Shown here: positions 26,876-35,912 of the stretch, in pieces | Numbering within the stretch: position 1 is the first letter of the stretch | How the letters are laid out: every line of letters starts with the position of its first letter | NCBI GenBank assembly: GCA_964463965.1 | Contig: CAYXED010000005.1 | Span: 112,775 to 176,774, forward strand | Source: UBA2166 sp964463965 | GTDB taxonomy: Bacteria; Nitrospirota; Nitrospiria; Nitrospirales; UBA2166 | Direction of reading: 5' to 3' | Length of the DNA stretch: 64,000 nucleotides | Notes under the pieces: model-generated | Database searches by the model: none | Told to the model about the DNA's origin: nothing | What the model saw: only the letters and a program-made list of their open reading frames with translations | Program-made: the position numbers and the translations under genes

Positions 26876-28180
26876 TTATTCCTTCCTGTTATTTACTTCT
26901 ATTGGATCCCCGGCTTTTACGAAAATCCAAAGTATTCCACCAACAAAAGCTATTGCCGCTGCAACTTGTAGGGATGCAGTCCATCCAAATTTTTCTGCTA
27001 ACCATGGTGTGAGCAGTGGTGATACTGTTCCACCAAGATTAGCGCCGGTATTCATAATTCCTGATAGCGTGCCAGAATGTTTTTTCGATAGGTCAATTGT
27101 GGTTGCCCAAAATGACCCGACACTGAAGTAAAGACATCCTGCTCCCAATGACATCGTTAGAATTGCAGGATAAGCTTCGGTAATCTGTAAGCCGATGGTA
27201 ATACATATAGATGCAGAGAACATCCCGAGGCAGCCTACAAAGGAACGACCAGATGTGATTCCCCATATTTCACATAGTCGGTCTGAAGTCCAACCGCCTA
27301 TTGGGCAGAGTAATGCGATTGCGATAAACGGAGCCGCGGCAAAAAATGCACCTTCCAATATCTCAAATCCACGTTCATTTAAAAGGTATAGGTAAAACCA
27401 GGACATATAAATATAGGCAACGTACCCGAGGCACATATAGCTGATGGTCAACAGCCATACTGATTGATTACGCGCAAATGTGCTCCATGGTACTGAAGGT
27501 GAGGTTTGTATGAATGAAAATCGATCCTTTGTGCTTTGGGTGATAATCCATAGTTCTTCTGGATTTACTCTTGGGTGTTGGTGTGGGTGGTCTGTTGAAA
27601 AAAGATACCAGATTAATGCAATGAAGATTCCTGCAATACCTGCGATATAAAATGGGGTTTTCCAATTGTATGTCAGCATAAGCCAGGCAGTTAGTGGAGG
27701 TGTTAGCGCAGACCCGATGCCAATTCCTCCAATAGCAAGACCCATTCCAAATCCGTGCTCACGCGGGCCAAACCAATTGGCAACAGTTCTCGCAAAGTTT
27801 GGTAATGCAGCTGCCTCTCCTACACCGATTAAAAATCGTATTAGTAGAAGTGAACCGAGTGTGCCAAAAAGTGTTGCAGTGGGGAGTGAGTCAGCCCATG
27901 CCGTAAGAATTGTAAAGAGTGACCACCAAATTATCGCTACTGTAAGTACAATTCTTGGGCCAAAACGGTCGCCAAGCCAACCACCTGGAATTTGAAAAAT
28001 CGCATATCCAAGAACAAATGAAGAAAATACGGCTCCCATCTCGAGTGGGGTTAGACCAAGGGTGGGCATCATCTCCTTGGCTGTGACCGAAATATTTACT
28101 CGGTCAATATAGGTAATAATACTGATTAGTAGCAGAAGGCCAAGGATGACCCACCGTGTTTGTGTTGGGGAGTTAGTCAC
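26876..28180 (-). CDS. MFS transporter, anion:cation symporter (ACS) type
   Basis: 434 residues from a GTG at 28180 whose GTGA overlaps the stop of the upstream transglycosylase gene. Twelve hydrophobic segments. The first loop contains YIDRVNISVTAKEM, then IFQIPGGWLGDRFGPR (MFS motif A). These fit the ACS group that takes up sugar acids, phthalate or phosphonates; substrate cannot be told. The overlap with a muramidase-like gene hints at cell-wall or sugar-acid turnover (inference). Confidence 0.88.
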   Translation of the reverse strand: MTNSPTQTRWVILGLLLLISIITYIDRVNISVTAKEMMPTLGLTPLEMGAVFSSFVLGYAIFQIPGGWLGDRFGPRIVLTVAIIWWSLFTILTAWADSLPTATLFGTLGSLLLIRFLIGVGEAAALPNFARTVANWFGPREHGFGMGLAIGGIGIGSALTPPLTAWLMLTYNWKTPFYIAGIAGIFIALIWYLFSTDHPHQHPRVNPEELWIITQSTKDRFSFIQTSPSVPWSTFARNQSVWLLTISYMCLGYVAYIYMSWFYLYLLNERGFEILEGAFFAAAPFIAIALLCPIGGWTSDRLCEIWGITSGRSFVGCLGMFSASICITIGLQITEAYPAILTMSLGAGCLYFSVGSFWATTIDLSKKHSGTLSGIMNTGANLGGTVSPLLTPWLAEKFGWTASLQVAAAIAFVGGILWIFVKAGDPIEVNNRKE

Positions 28181-28743
28181 CCGCGTGGGCAGTCCGTTGT
28201 GGGTTGCCGTTGACAGTAGGCTTTCCACACACGAGGGATGTATTTTATAGATCCATTGTAGCCAGCAATTGCGCGCCAAGTATATCCATGTTTCTTGATT
28301 TGTTCGTTAAGTACTACCGCAGCAAGTTCAAGGTTAGTACACGGTTCAAGAGCATCGATAGGGCTGATACCCATAGTCTTCCAAAATCTTTCAAGGTTTG
28401 GTCTGCTAATTTGTGCTAACCCCGCATCAAAGTGCAATTCTTCTTGCCAAAGGTCACGAAGAAATTGCTCAGCAGATTGTTGATCGTCTAAGTATTTGCT
28501 TGCCCATTTACCATTTTCTTTTCTATAACCAAAACTCCATGGGTGTCCGTTTGACTCAACGTCAACGATTGCACGTAACAGGCTAGGTGGTATTCCCACT
28601 TCCTTGGCTGCTAATTTAAGGCATGGCTCCCAAGTTGATGAATCATTTACTGAAGCATGCACGGGAGTGCTATTAATGAAATGCAGTAGAGGTAGTAGTA
28701 CGAGTATAGAAGAGAGTGCGTGAGGTATGCCTTTAAATGTCAA
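28177..28743 (-). CDS. Lytic transglycosylase-like SLT-domain protein
   Basis: 188 residues with a signal peptide ending near PVHAS. The SLT fold: LAAKEVGIPPSLLRAIVDVESNGHP carries the catalytic Glu (VES), DAGLAQIS is the substrate-groove motif, and AIAGYNGSIKYIPRVWKAY is the closing motif. Cleaves peptidoglycan glycan strands in the periplasm. The stop overlaps the MFS gene start (GTGA). Confidence 0.9.
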   Translation of the reverse strand: MTFKGIPHALSSILVLLPLLHFINSTPVHASVNDSSTWEPCLKLAAKEVGIPPSLLRAIVDVESNGHPWSFGYRKENGKWASKYLDDQQSAEQFLRDLWQEELHFDAGLAQISRPNLERFWKTMGISPIDALEPCTNLELAAVVLNEQIKKHGYTWRAIAGYNGSIKYIPRVWKAYCQRQPTTDCPRG

Positions 28744-28876
28744 TTTGGCCGCCTGGGTACTTGAGTGTAAAAAAAAAGAAAAGATTGGGTAGAAGCAAAA
28801 CTACAAGTGAGGCTAGAAGCTACCCTTTGTGCCATCATATTTAAGTGCGTGAAAACTTCACGCGGTATTTACAGTT

Positions 28877-29362
28877 TTATAAATGGAGGTGTTTGAGTAT
28901 CGAAGCTATTAGCACGATTAGCATCCCCGTCCAAATTGTTGTTCGTTGAAATGGAAATCTAGTGTCTGGCGGGTCTACTTCTTCTTCGTTTTTTGATGTG
29001 TCGTTGTCTGGGGTTGCAGGCGACCAGAAAAGTACATTGTAGAGAAATACTGTCATAAGGATCATGACAAGTACCAATTTTATCGAGAGGAAGATGATGT
29101 AGTCTTGGTCTAGCCCACCTAGGCGATCGCCGACAAATTTAATGTTCAGGCCGCCGGTAACAAGGATGACCAGGAATAAGACTCCAACAACGCGTTGATA
29201 TTTTTTATACATTCCTGCAGCCAGCTTTCCTGCAAGATTTACTTCAACATGTTTACGTAAAACAGGGGAGACTGCCATCGCAAGGAACATCGCACCACCA
29301 ATCCATATTATTGCCGACATTAGGTGAATCCAATGATTCAGCGAAGGTAGTATGTCATTCAT
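28877..29362 (-). CDS. CopD-like integral membrane protein
   Basis: 161 residues with four hydrophobic spans. SLNHWIHLMSAIIWIGGAMFLAMAVSPVLRK contains the His-bearing first helices typical of the CopD/YozB (copper resistance D or cytochrome-like) domain; further His is sparse. Members are thought to bind copper or heme. It ends at a hydrophilic tail rich in Asp/Glu before a last span. Next to the universal-stress fusion gene, same strand, 60 bp apart. Confidence 0.75.
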   Translation of the reverse strand: MNDILPSLNHWIHLMSAIIWIGGAMFLAMAVSPVLRKHVEVNLAGKLAAGMYKKYQRVVGVLFLVILVTGGLNIKFVGDRLGGLDQDYIIFLSIKLVLVMILMTVFLYNVLFWSPATPDNDTSKNEEEVDPPDTRFPFQRTTIWTGMLIVLIASILKHLHL

Positions 29363-29422
29363 AGATAGTTGCCTCTTAAACGTTAACGGGACGAAGTAAT
29401 AAAATGGGATTATTGTAAAGTA

Positions 29423-31399
29423 TTATTTGTCATTCAGTATTTGGTCGATTACTTCTTTAACGTTCCCAGTTTTCATCGCCTCCTCCATAGTGACTTTACC
29501 TTGATCAATACCAACAGTTGCTACATCAAGAGTAATAGTCACGATACCATTTGCTTTCGCGTGTTTTTCAACCAGTGCTTTTGTGCAATCACGCATAAAA
29601 CCTTCCGGAACCCTGTTTATGCGCTCTTGGGCTTCATCCGTCCAAATATAGGGACTGGCGTCAGTTTTGTCAGGTTCAGGTTGATGTGACATGTTTTCCC
29701 CATTAGAGGTAGGTGCAGTAGCTTCTGTGATCATTGGTCCAGCATACTGCTCCGTGATTGTTGTCATTCCAAGTTTTCGTGCAGACTTCTCAATCTGAGC
29801 TTTACATCTACGGCGCTGATAGCCAGCCGGTACTGCGCGAATGGCCTGTTTTGCAGCTGCGGTCCATTGAATGGCGACATCGTCGTATGCGTGTTCTGTC
29901 TCAATTTTTCCTTCAGCTTCCGCCGCAGCTTCAAAGATAGCTTTGTCTACCAGTTCAAACGAATCACCAGAGGCTGGGCACACAGGGCATGTAACGGGTT
30001 TTGCTCCCTTGCCTATATGGCCACAGTTTTTGCATACATAGTAGTCAAGAGGCTTTGCCGATGCGGTATCTTCTTCAACAACTCCAGCCATCATAGTGCT
30101 CAATGTGTTTCCCATTAGGTCTTTCGTGACGGAGGTGTCGCTTTGCATGGTGTTTCGATCGATGCCTTGCTCATCAAGAGTCTTGCCAAGGGCGCGCATA
30201 GAATCTAGTGCTGATTTAGGAAGAATGGTTCCAATGGCCTCATCCACCACGGAGTTGCTGATAATGGTATATCCTTTTTCAATGGCATAACGATGAATCG
30301 CAGTCTTAGCAACGCCGCGGGCGAAGATGGGTATCTTTTCCATGCGTTGAAGGGCTTCATCTGACCAGACCATTGTATACTCGGCTTGTGTGTCTACGGG
30401 AGGCACAAAGGCACGATTTGAGACTAGAACATTACATGGAAGAGATCTTAAAAGGTTTTCTGTGTTGCTTCCGATATCCATCTCGTCGTCACTGTGGACT
30501 CCTGTTCGTCCAACGATGAGTAGCCAAGGTTTTGCCTGGCGAGCATACTTGAGCACTTTCTCAAAAACTTTTCCGTCCAGTAATGTTGTTTTGATATCTG
30601 TCCCATCCTCTTGCGCGAGATCACGGGAGACATCAAGATGGGATTGGTATATTTTGGCAAGTCCGCTGTCAATGATTTCTTCATGTAGCTTTTCTTGTTC
30701 CTTAAATCTGAATACTTTTCCAGCTTCCTCACTCAGCACACCTGAAATGCTATGAAAGGCCGCATAATGAAAATAGGGGTCAAAAGCTGCGATTGCCTCT
30801 ACAGACTTATTTAAGGCCTTTCCTAGCTCTAACCCTGTTTTAAGGCCCCCGAAAGAAAGGGGGCTGCCGTCCACAGCCACAACTATTGCTCCTCCATTCA
30901 TTGGAGCAGTATCCTTTACCACCAGAACATCAGAGTGACGTATGCGCCTGACGACACGTTCACAAACGCTTCCGATAACACTATCTTTAACTGCCCCTAA
31001 GCCTAATGCCCCAATGATTGAAAGATCGTATTTGTGGGTGTTGATGTCTTCAACGAGAACCTTGAAATTTCGTCCTTCTAGTCCTAGAGTCTCATGCGGT
31101 ATATTAGCGTCACCACATTTTTGTGTGACGACATCCATATAGGAGTCTGAGATGATTTCTAGGCCTCGGGTTATTAGTGAATCGTGGATCTGTCGTTGTC
31201 GCTCAAGTTCTTTCTCCCCCTGGTACTCCTCTGGCAATCCTGCTTCCATTTGCTTAAAACGACGGTCATGCATTTTTGCTGCATAGACATGGCTGCCAAT
31301 AACTTTCCCTCCAAAAGTTTTGGCAAGGGAGACGCCAATATCAAGCGCTGCATTGGAGTGGTCAGAGTTATCGACTGGAACATAAATGCTCTTGTACAT
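29423..31399 (-). CDS. Two-UspA / three-PCP_red / rubredoxin-like fusion protein
   Basis: 658 residues from ATG 31399 with an AGGAGG site. Residues 1-165 form a UspA domain with the ATP-loop GALGLGAVKDSVIGSVCERV. About 165-330 is a second UspA domain ending LRSLPCNVLVSNRA. About 340-420 is a PCP_red domain (WSDEALQRMEKIPIFARGVAKTA). A rubredoxin-like CKNCGHIG...CPVC pair sits near residue 455, then two more PCP_red units (WTAAAKQAIRAVPAGYQRRRCK, WTDEAQERINRVPEGFMRDCTKA). PCP_red is known from protochlorophyllide reductase subunits. The role here is unknown; a redox- or stress-sensing protein is likely. Confidence 0.85.
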   Translation of the reverse strand: MYKSIYVPVDNSDHSNAALDIGVSLAKTFGGKVIGSHVYAAKMHDRRFKQMEAGLPEEYQGEKELERQRQIHDSLITRGLEIISDSYMDVVTQKCGDANIPHETLGLEGRNFKVLVEDINTHKYDLSIIGALGLGAVKDSVIGSVCERVVRRIRHSDVLVVKDTAPMNGGAIVVAVDGSPLSFGGLKTGLELGKALNKSVEAIAAFDPYFHYAAFHSISGVLSEEAGKVFRFKEQEKLHEEIIDSGLAKIYQSHLDVSRDLAQEDGTDIKTTLLDGKVFEKVLKYARQAKPWLLIVGRTGVHSDDEMDIGSNTENLLRSLPCNVLVSNRAFVPPVDTQAEYTMVWSDEALQRMEKIPIFARGVAKTAIHRYAIEKGYTIISNSVVDEAIGTILPKSALDSMRALGKTLDEQGIDRNTMQSDTSVTKDLMGNTLSTMMAGVVEEDTASAKPLDYYVCKNCGHIGKGAKPVTCPVCPASGDSFELVDKAIFEAAAEAEGKIETEHAYDDVAIQWTAAAKQAIRAVPAGYQRRRCKAQIEKSARKLGMTTITEQYAGPMITEATAPTSNGENMSHQPEPDKTDASPYIWTDEAQERINRVPEGFMRDCTKALVEKHAKANGIVTITLDVATVGIDQGKVTMEEAMKTGNVKEVIDQILNDK

Positions 31400-31595
31400 C
31401 AAATCCTCCTAGATCACGAAATACCAGCGTAAAATTATTTTGCGCTTAGCTAGGCGCAAAGAAGCGGTATCTTATCATTTGAGTGCTTTTAAGATCAATG
31501 CAATCTATGGGTTGTCTTTGTTTCACTTTGCTGCTTGACGTAAGGAGAGCACCATGTAATCGTAGAGGCTAGTAAATAGCTTAAAAAGGGGGATT

Positions 31596-32687
31596 GTGGA
31601 TACCAATCCAGATATGACCTACCAGAATGCGGGTATTGACCCAGATCGTGCAGGGCATGCTCTGGGACGTATTACCGCGCGTCTTGCTGAAACATGGCCA
31701 AAAGGACCGGGTTTTCAATCGGTTATGTTGCCGTGGGGATACTTTGCGAATGTTGTTGATTTAGGAGGTATTGGCTGCGCTATTACGACCGATGGTGTCG
31801 GCTCAAAAGTGTTGATTGCCCAGATGATGAACAAATATGACACCATAGGCATTGATTGTGTTGCCATGAATGTTAATGATCTTCTTTGTGTTGGAGCAAA
31901 ACCCGTATCCATGGTTGAATATATTGGTGTGCAAGATCCACATCCTGATGTTTTGGAGTCTATTTCCGTGGGTCTATGCGAGGGAGCTAAAGAAGCTGGA
32001 GTCTCAATTCCTGGGGGTGAAATCTCTCAGCTTCCTGAGGTTATCACTGGCCATAAAGGCGGGCATGCGTTTGATCTGATTGGAATGGCTATTGGAACTG
32101 TCGATCTTGATCAGATCATCATAGGTCAGAATATTTGTGAGGGCGATGTAATTATTGGTATTGAAAGCAATGGTATACACAGTAATGGGCTTACGCTTGC
32201 CCGGACGGTTTTATTTAATAAGGGTTGTTATGCCATTGATGAACAGCCTGCACAGTTATCTCATTCCCTGGGAGAGGAACTTTTGAGACCAACTCATATC
32301 TACGTCAAAGAAGTTATGGGTCTTCTTCAAAGTGGAGTACCTGTTAAGGCGATGATGCATATTACTGGAGATGGATTGCTAAACTTATCAAGAGTTCAAT
32401 CAAAAGTTGGTTTTCGCGTTAACTCATTGCCTCCGATGATGCCAGTGTTTTCCCTTGTTCAGCAGGCTGGAGATATCTCGCATGAGGAGATGTTCGCCGT
32501 CTTTAACATGGGCATTGGTTTTTGCGTCATTGTTTCTGAGGGTGATGTTGATCAATCGCTGTCAGTGATCCGTGCTTATAATAAACAAGCAATGAAAATA
32601 GGTGACGTAGTTTTAGACGAAAACCGGCGAGTGTTTATTGAGCCGTATGGCCTTGTGGGCCAAGGCAAAAAATTTCTTAAAGCCTAG
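31596..32687 (+). CDS. purM: Phosphoribosylformylglycinamidine cyclo-ligase
   Basis: Makes aminoimidazole ribotide in purine synthesis. It is 363 residues starting with GTG after AAAAAGGGGGA. Motifs: TYQNAGIDPDRAGHAL, TTDGVGSKVLIAQMMNKYDTIGIDCVAMNVNDLLCVGAKP, GGEISQLPEV, and the C-terminal MMHITGDGLLNLSRV. Stands alone, with a 530-bp non-coding stretch after it. Confidence 0.94.
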   Translation: MDTNPDMTYQNAGIDPDRAGHALGRITARLAETWPKGPGFQSVMLPWGYFANVVDLGGIGCAITTDGVGSKVLIAQMMNKYDTIGIDCVAMNVNDLLCVGAKPVSMVEYIGVQDPHPDVLESISVGLCEGAKEAGVSIPGGEISQLPEVITGHKGGHAFDLIGMAIGTVDLDQIIIGQNICEGDVIIGIESNGIHSNGLTLARTVLFNKGCYAIDEQPAQLSHSLGEELLRPTHIYVKEVMGLLQSGVPVKAMMHITGDGLLNLSRVQSKVGFRVNSLPPMMPVFSLVQQAGDISHEEMFAVFNMGIGFCVIVSEGDVDQSLSVIRAYNKQAMKIGDVVLDENRRVFIEPYGLVGQGKKFLKA

Positions 32688-32843
32688 TTGAGTTAAGTAG
32701 CGAATACACTGCGATGTTTCAAATCTTAAGTCGATATACTATTGATGGTGTTCCAGTACAATTCTTGACAGGATGCTTGTAATTACAGGGACAGAAGTGA
32801 GAAATTTAGACATCTTATAATGTGAGTCACCTCACCATTTTAG

Positions 32844-33134
32844 TGTGGATAATATTTAGGCAATTCGCTGAAATGGGCTCCAGTCGTACCCAAGCTCGTC
32901 CGTCTCCACACAGTTATCCACCTCATTCTGTGGATAAAGAAAAGCTGCTGAAAATACTTACCTTCGGAATGCCTGTATTCACGCATCAATAATGATGTGA
33001 GTAGCGTAAACCCCTTTATTTATAGGGACAAAAAATGTTTCTGGTAAAAAACTAATGAATTCTAAGTTCTATCATATTTTTCTTTTGTCAAGAGAAAATA
33101 ATTGGTTTTTTTTGCGAGTCACACTTTGTCCACA
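32844..33134. other. DnaA-box cluster in a 533-bp non-coding stretch (possible replication origin)
   Basis: Between purM and the kinase gene there is no gene. It holds two perfect DnaA boxes in the TGTGGATAA orientation (32844-32852, 32929-32937), one TTATCCACC facing them (32914-32922, one mismatch), and TTGTCCACA at 33126-33134 (one mismatch). An AT-rich block lies at about 33001-33120. The layout resembles a chromosomal origin or a DnaA-titration site. No dnaA, dnaN or gidA gene is near, so the origin reading is tentative. Confidence 0.45.
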
Positions 33135-33220
33135 GCCATTATGGCGATTTTTGAGAATAAAACTGGGGAAAATTACTCTGAAGTTCGCCATTAAATTGTC
33201 AAGTTTTGCTAGGTTTAGGT

Positions 33221-34120
33221 GTGCGGATAGGTATTGATCTTGGAGGAACAAAAATCGAGGTTATTGCGCTCGATTCTATGGGGGTAGTTTGTCTGCGACG
33301 CAGGGTATCTACACCAACCGAGGGGTATGAGAGAACCCTAAGGAAGGTAGTTGATCTTATAAAGGACATTGAAACTGAACTTGGAAAAGTATGTTCTGTG
33401 GGAATTGGAATTCCCGGGGCAGTTTCTTCTGTAACGGGAAAAATCAAAAATGCAAACTCAACCTGCCTCATTGGGCAACATTTTGATAAAGATCTTAGTA
33501 TCGCCCTGAGGCGAGAGATTAGACTGAGTAATGATGCAAACTGTTTTGTGCTTTCAGAAGCTATTGATGGCGCTGGATCTGATGGAAAGGTTGTCTTTGG
33601 CGTTATCATTGGAACAGGGGTTGGTGCTGGTATTGCTTTAAATGGAAATATTTGGACTGGTCCAAATGCTATTGCTGGAGAATGGGGACATAACCCGTTG
33701 CCTTGGGCGGAGGAGGAAGAATTACATGAAGCTTCATGCTATTGCGGCAAAAAAAGGTGTATTGAAACATTCCTTTCCGGACCTGGCCTTGCTCGTGACT
33801 TTCATGCGGTGACGGGGAGGCTAATTTCTCCTCAAGAAATTGTTGTAGCGGCAGAGTTGGAAGACGCTGTTGCACTGAGTTGCTTAATGCGTTATGAGCA
33901 TCGTCTTGCAAGGGGTCTTGCTCATGTTATCAACATTTTGGATCCTGATGTAATCGTATTAGGGGGAGGAATGTCTAATATTACTCGTTTATATACTAAT
34001 GTGCCAAAATTATGGGAGAAGTTTGTATTCTCTGACTCTGTTGCAACCCGGCTTGTTTCGCCTAAACATGGTGACTCCAGTGGGGTAAGAGGAGCTGCTT
34101 GGCTATGGCCTCCGTTGTAG
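33221..34120 (+). CDS. ROK-family sugar kinase
   Basis: 299 residues from GTG 33221 (a TTG at 33206 is also in frame). The ATP motif RIGIDLGGTKIEVI is at the start, then VGIGIPGAVSSVTGKIKNAN and the catalytic Asp in LSNDANCFVLSEA. The ROK signature is VIIGTGVGAGIALNGNIWTGPNAIAGEWGHNPL, and the zinc cluster is CYCGKKRCIETFLSG. This matches fructokinase, glucokinase or N-acetylglucosamine kinase of the NagK/Mak type; the sugar is not determinable. Confidence 0.9.
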   Translation: MRIGIDLGGTKIEVIALDSMGVVCLRRRVSTPTEGYERTLRKVVDLIKDIETELGKVCSVGIGIPGAVSSVTGKIKNANSTCLIGQHFDKDLSIALRREIRLSNDANCFVLSEAIDGAGSDGKVVFGVIIGTGVGAGIALNGNIWTGPNAIAGEWGHNPLPWAEEEELHEASCYCGKKRCIETFLSGPGLARDFHAVTGRLISPQEIVVAAELEDAVALSCLMRYEHRLARGLAHVINILDPDVIVLGGGMSNITRLYTNVPKLWEKFVFSDSVATRLVSPKHGDSSGVRGAAWLWPPL

Positions 34121-34147
34121 CAATCGAGTAGTCTGGGGTATAGCGAA

Positions 34148-34615
34148 TTACGATGCCATTCGTTGTTTTACCCTGAGTTTGGCATCAATAAATTCTTTAT
34201 GGTCAAGATGTAACAATGTCGTAACTTTTCGTAGAAGGTGCTCTTCGTATTTTTCAATCTCTGTATCAGCTAATGCAACAGTCCAGAGGTATTCAAGTAC
34301 CATTACTTTGCGTTCTCGAGAAAACTCTTTGTTGATTAGAGAAGCAAATTGGAACATGTCTGTTGAGTTTTTCAGCTCCTCTTCTGCTAGGGCAACTAAT
34401 GAATTAGTCTCTTCTATAGTGAGTTGAAAAGCTGCCTGTATTGCTATGTGTACGGCTTGTCGCTCTTCCTCCTGTACTTTGAAGTCAGCATGAGTCATTT
34501 CGATTAGGAGTGCAGCGGTTGCAAGTTGTAACTTGTGCTCTAAAGAGTCTGTAGATGTATTATCAGGCCCAGAGAGTTTCTCTTCAAAAAACACCTTAAT
34601 TGATTTCAGCACCAA
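34148..34615 (-). CDS. TerB-domain protein (COG4103 type)
   Basis: 155 residues, soluble and helical. KLQLATAALLIEMTHADFKVQEEERQAVHIAI and ADTEIEKYEEHLLRKVTTLL give the acidic metal-site pattern of the TerB/DjlA-N fold. Family members are linked to tellurite resistance or membrane-stress responses, but no other ter genes are present. Converges with the ROK kinase gene. Confidence 0.8.
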   Translation of the reverse strand: MVLKSIKVFFEEKLSGPDNTSTDSLEHKLQLATAALLIEMTHADFKVQEEERQAVHIAIQAAFQLTIEETNSLVALAEEELKNSTDMFQFASLINKEFSRERKVMVLEYLWTVALADTEIEKYEEHLLRKVTTLLHLDHKEFIDAKLRVKQRMAS

Positions 34616-34741
34616 TAAGTCCTTTCAAGGTTTTTCTCAAAGTCACTAACTCTGAGTCTGAGAAGGTTTTGTATTCATTAGATACTCAAATAGAGCTCAA
34701 CTGCGTTTTTGTATGGCGTTCAATAAAATATGGGAATAGTT

Positions 34742-34930
34742 TTAGATTGGCACTTTATCAATAGTATCTGCGACTTTGTCTATAGCTTCGTCTGCAGTGT
34801 TTCCCGCGACCGGGATAATTGAAATTGCTGCGCCAGTGACACGCATAGGTACGGTCACAATTTTTGTTAGCACGCATCCACCAAGATACATCGTAACTAG
34901 TATGAGTGATATTAACCTAATTAAATTCAT
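34742..34930 (-). CDS. Small lipoprotein
   Basis: 62 residues. ATG at 34930 follows GGAGG with 8-bp spacing. The signal ends YLGGC, a good lipobox. The mature part is about 40 residues with KIVTVPMRVTGAAISIIPVAGNTADEAIDKVADTIDKVP, a pattern seen in small lipoproteins of the DUF6726 kind. Function unknown. Confidence 0.7.
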   Translation of the reverse strand: MNLIRLISLILVTMYLGGCVLTKIVTVPMRVTGAAISIIPVAGNTADEAIDKVADTIDKVPI

Positions 34931-35002
34931 TGTTTTTTCCTCCAATAATTATTTGTGAGTGTTGCTTCGGTTAATATGCTACGAAATCTATTCCTATTTG
35001 AT

Positions 35003-35689
35003 TTAGCGCCGTAAGAGTAGCATGATCCAACGCCATAAATTTAGGAGGCTGGCTAATGAAGCTGCAACATAGGTAAACGCTGCAGCAGTTAGGATGTGGC
35101 GGGCTCCCTGCATATCTTTGTTTGATAGATATCCACCTCGTTGTAATATTGGTAGGGCTCGACTAAAACTTGCATCCCATTCAACTGGTAGAGTGATCAG
35201 GTGAACAAGCGTAGAAATTCCCATTGTTAAAATTCCAGCATAAAGCACAATTAGACCAGCAGCTGGTGTTTGTGTGATCATCGCAACAATTGGGATCCCC
35301 ATCATAATTCCTGCACCTACTTTTTCTGCACCTTGTGCAACGCCAATCAAACGAGTCCGCTGTTTAAGTGGTTGATAGCCTGAGTGATCTTGAATTGCGT
35401 GGCCAACTTCATGAGCCGCAACGCTAATTGCAGTAAGTGACTTCTTGTCAAAATTTTCTTCTGTTAATCTTACTGTTTTGGTTGTTGGGTCATAGTGGTC
35501 ACCAGTAGGGGTTGTTTCAACTGTTACATGATCCATGTTCATCAAGGTAAGTAAATGACGTGCAAATTCTCCCCCGGTTTCTTTGAAGTCTTGCCGCGGA
35601 GTACTGTGTTTTTTAAATATTCGTCTGGTCCAGAGCTGTGGTCCAAAAACGATAACTAATAGAATAATTATGAAAAGAATAATTCGCAT
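35003..35689 (-). CDS. Membrane zinc metallopeptidase (YugP-like)
   Basis: 228 residues. N-terminal membrane anchor, then SVAAHEVGHAIQDHSGY with the HExxH zinc motif near residue 92. Two or three further membrane spans follow (VGAGIMMGIPIVAMI, AGLIVLYAGILTMGI). The ending LSNKDMQGARHILTAAAFTYVAASLASL is typical of the neutral zinc metallopeptidase family of YugP. Substrate unknown. Confidence 0.9.
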   Translation of the reverse strand: MRIILFIIILLVIVFGPQLWTRRIFKKHSTPRQDFKETGGEFARHLLTLMNMDHVTVETTPTGDHYDPTTKTVRLTEENFDKKSLTAISVAAHEVGHAIQDHSGYQPLKQRTRLIGVAQGAEKVGAGIMMGIPIVAMITQTPAAGLIVLYAGILTMGISTLVHLITLPVEWDASFSRALPILQRGGYLSNKDMQGARHILTAAAFTYVAASLASLLNLWRWIMLLLRR

Positions 35690-35912
35690 ATAATTTTTCT
35701 AGGAGAGTGTAGCAAATTATATCAGGCTGCGGGTGTTTTTGTATTATCTCTTTCTATAAGGGTTTTCTGACTTTGGAATCGATCACAATAGCAGGTATAG
35801 TTGTATTGATTGGATAGTCCTGATATTTCTATTTATTGTGAAGAGGACTCAATTATAGAGGATTTTTTCTAATTATTTATCAATGCAAACCTAGATATGA
35901 AGAGGCCCAGTT

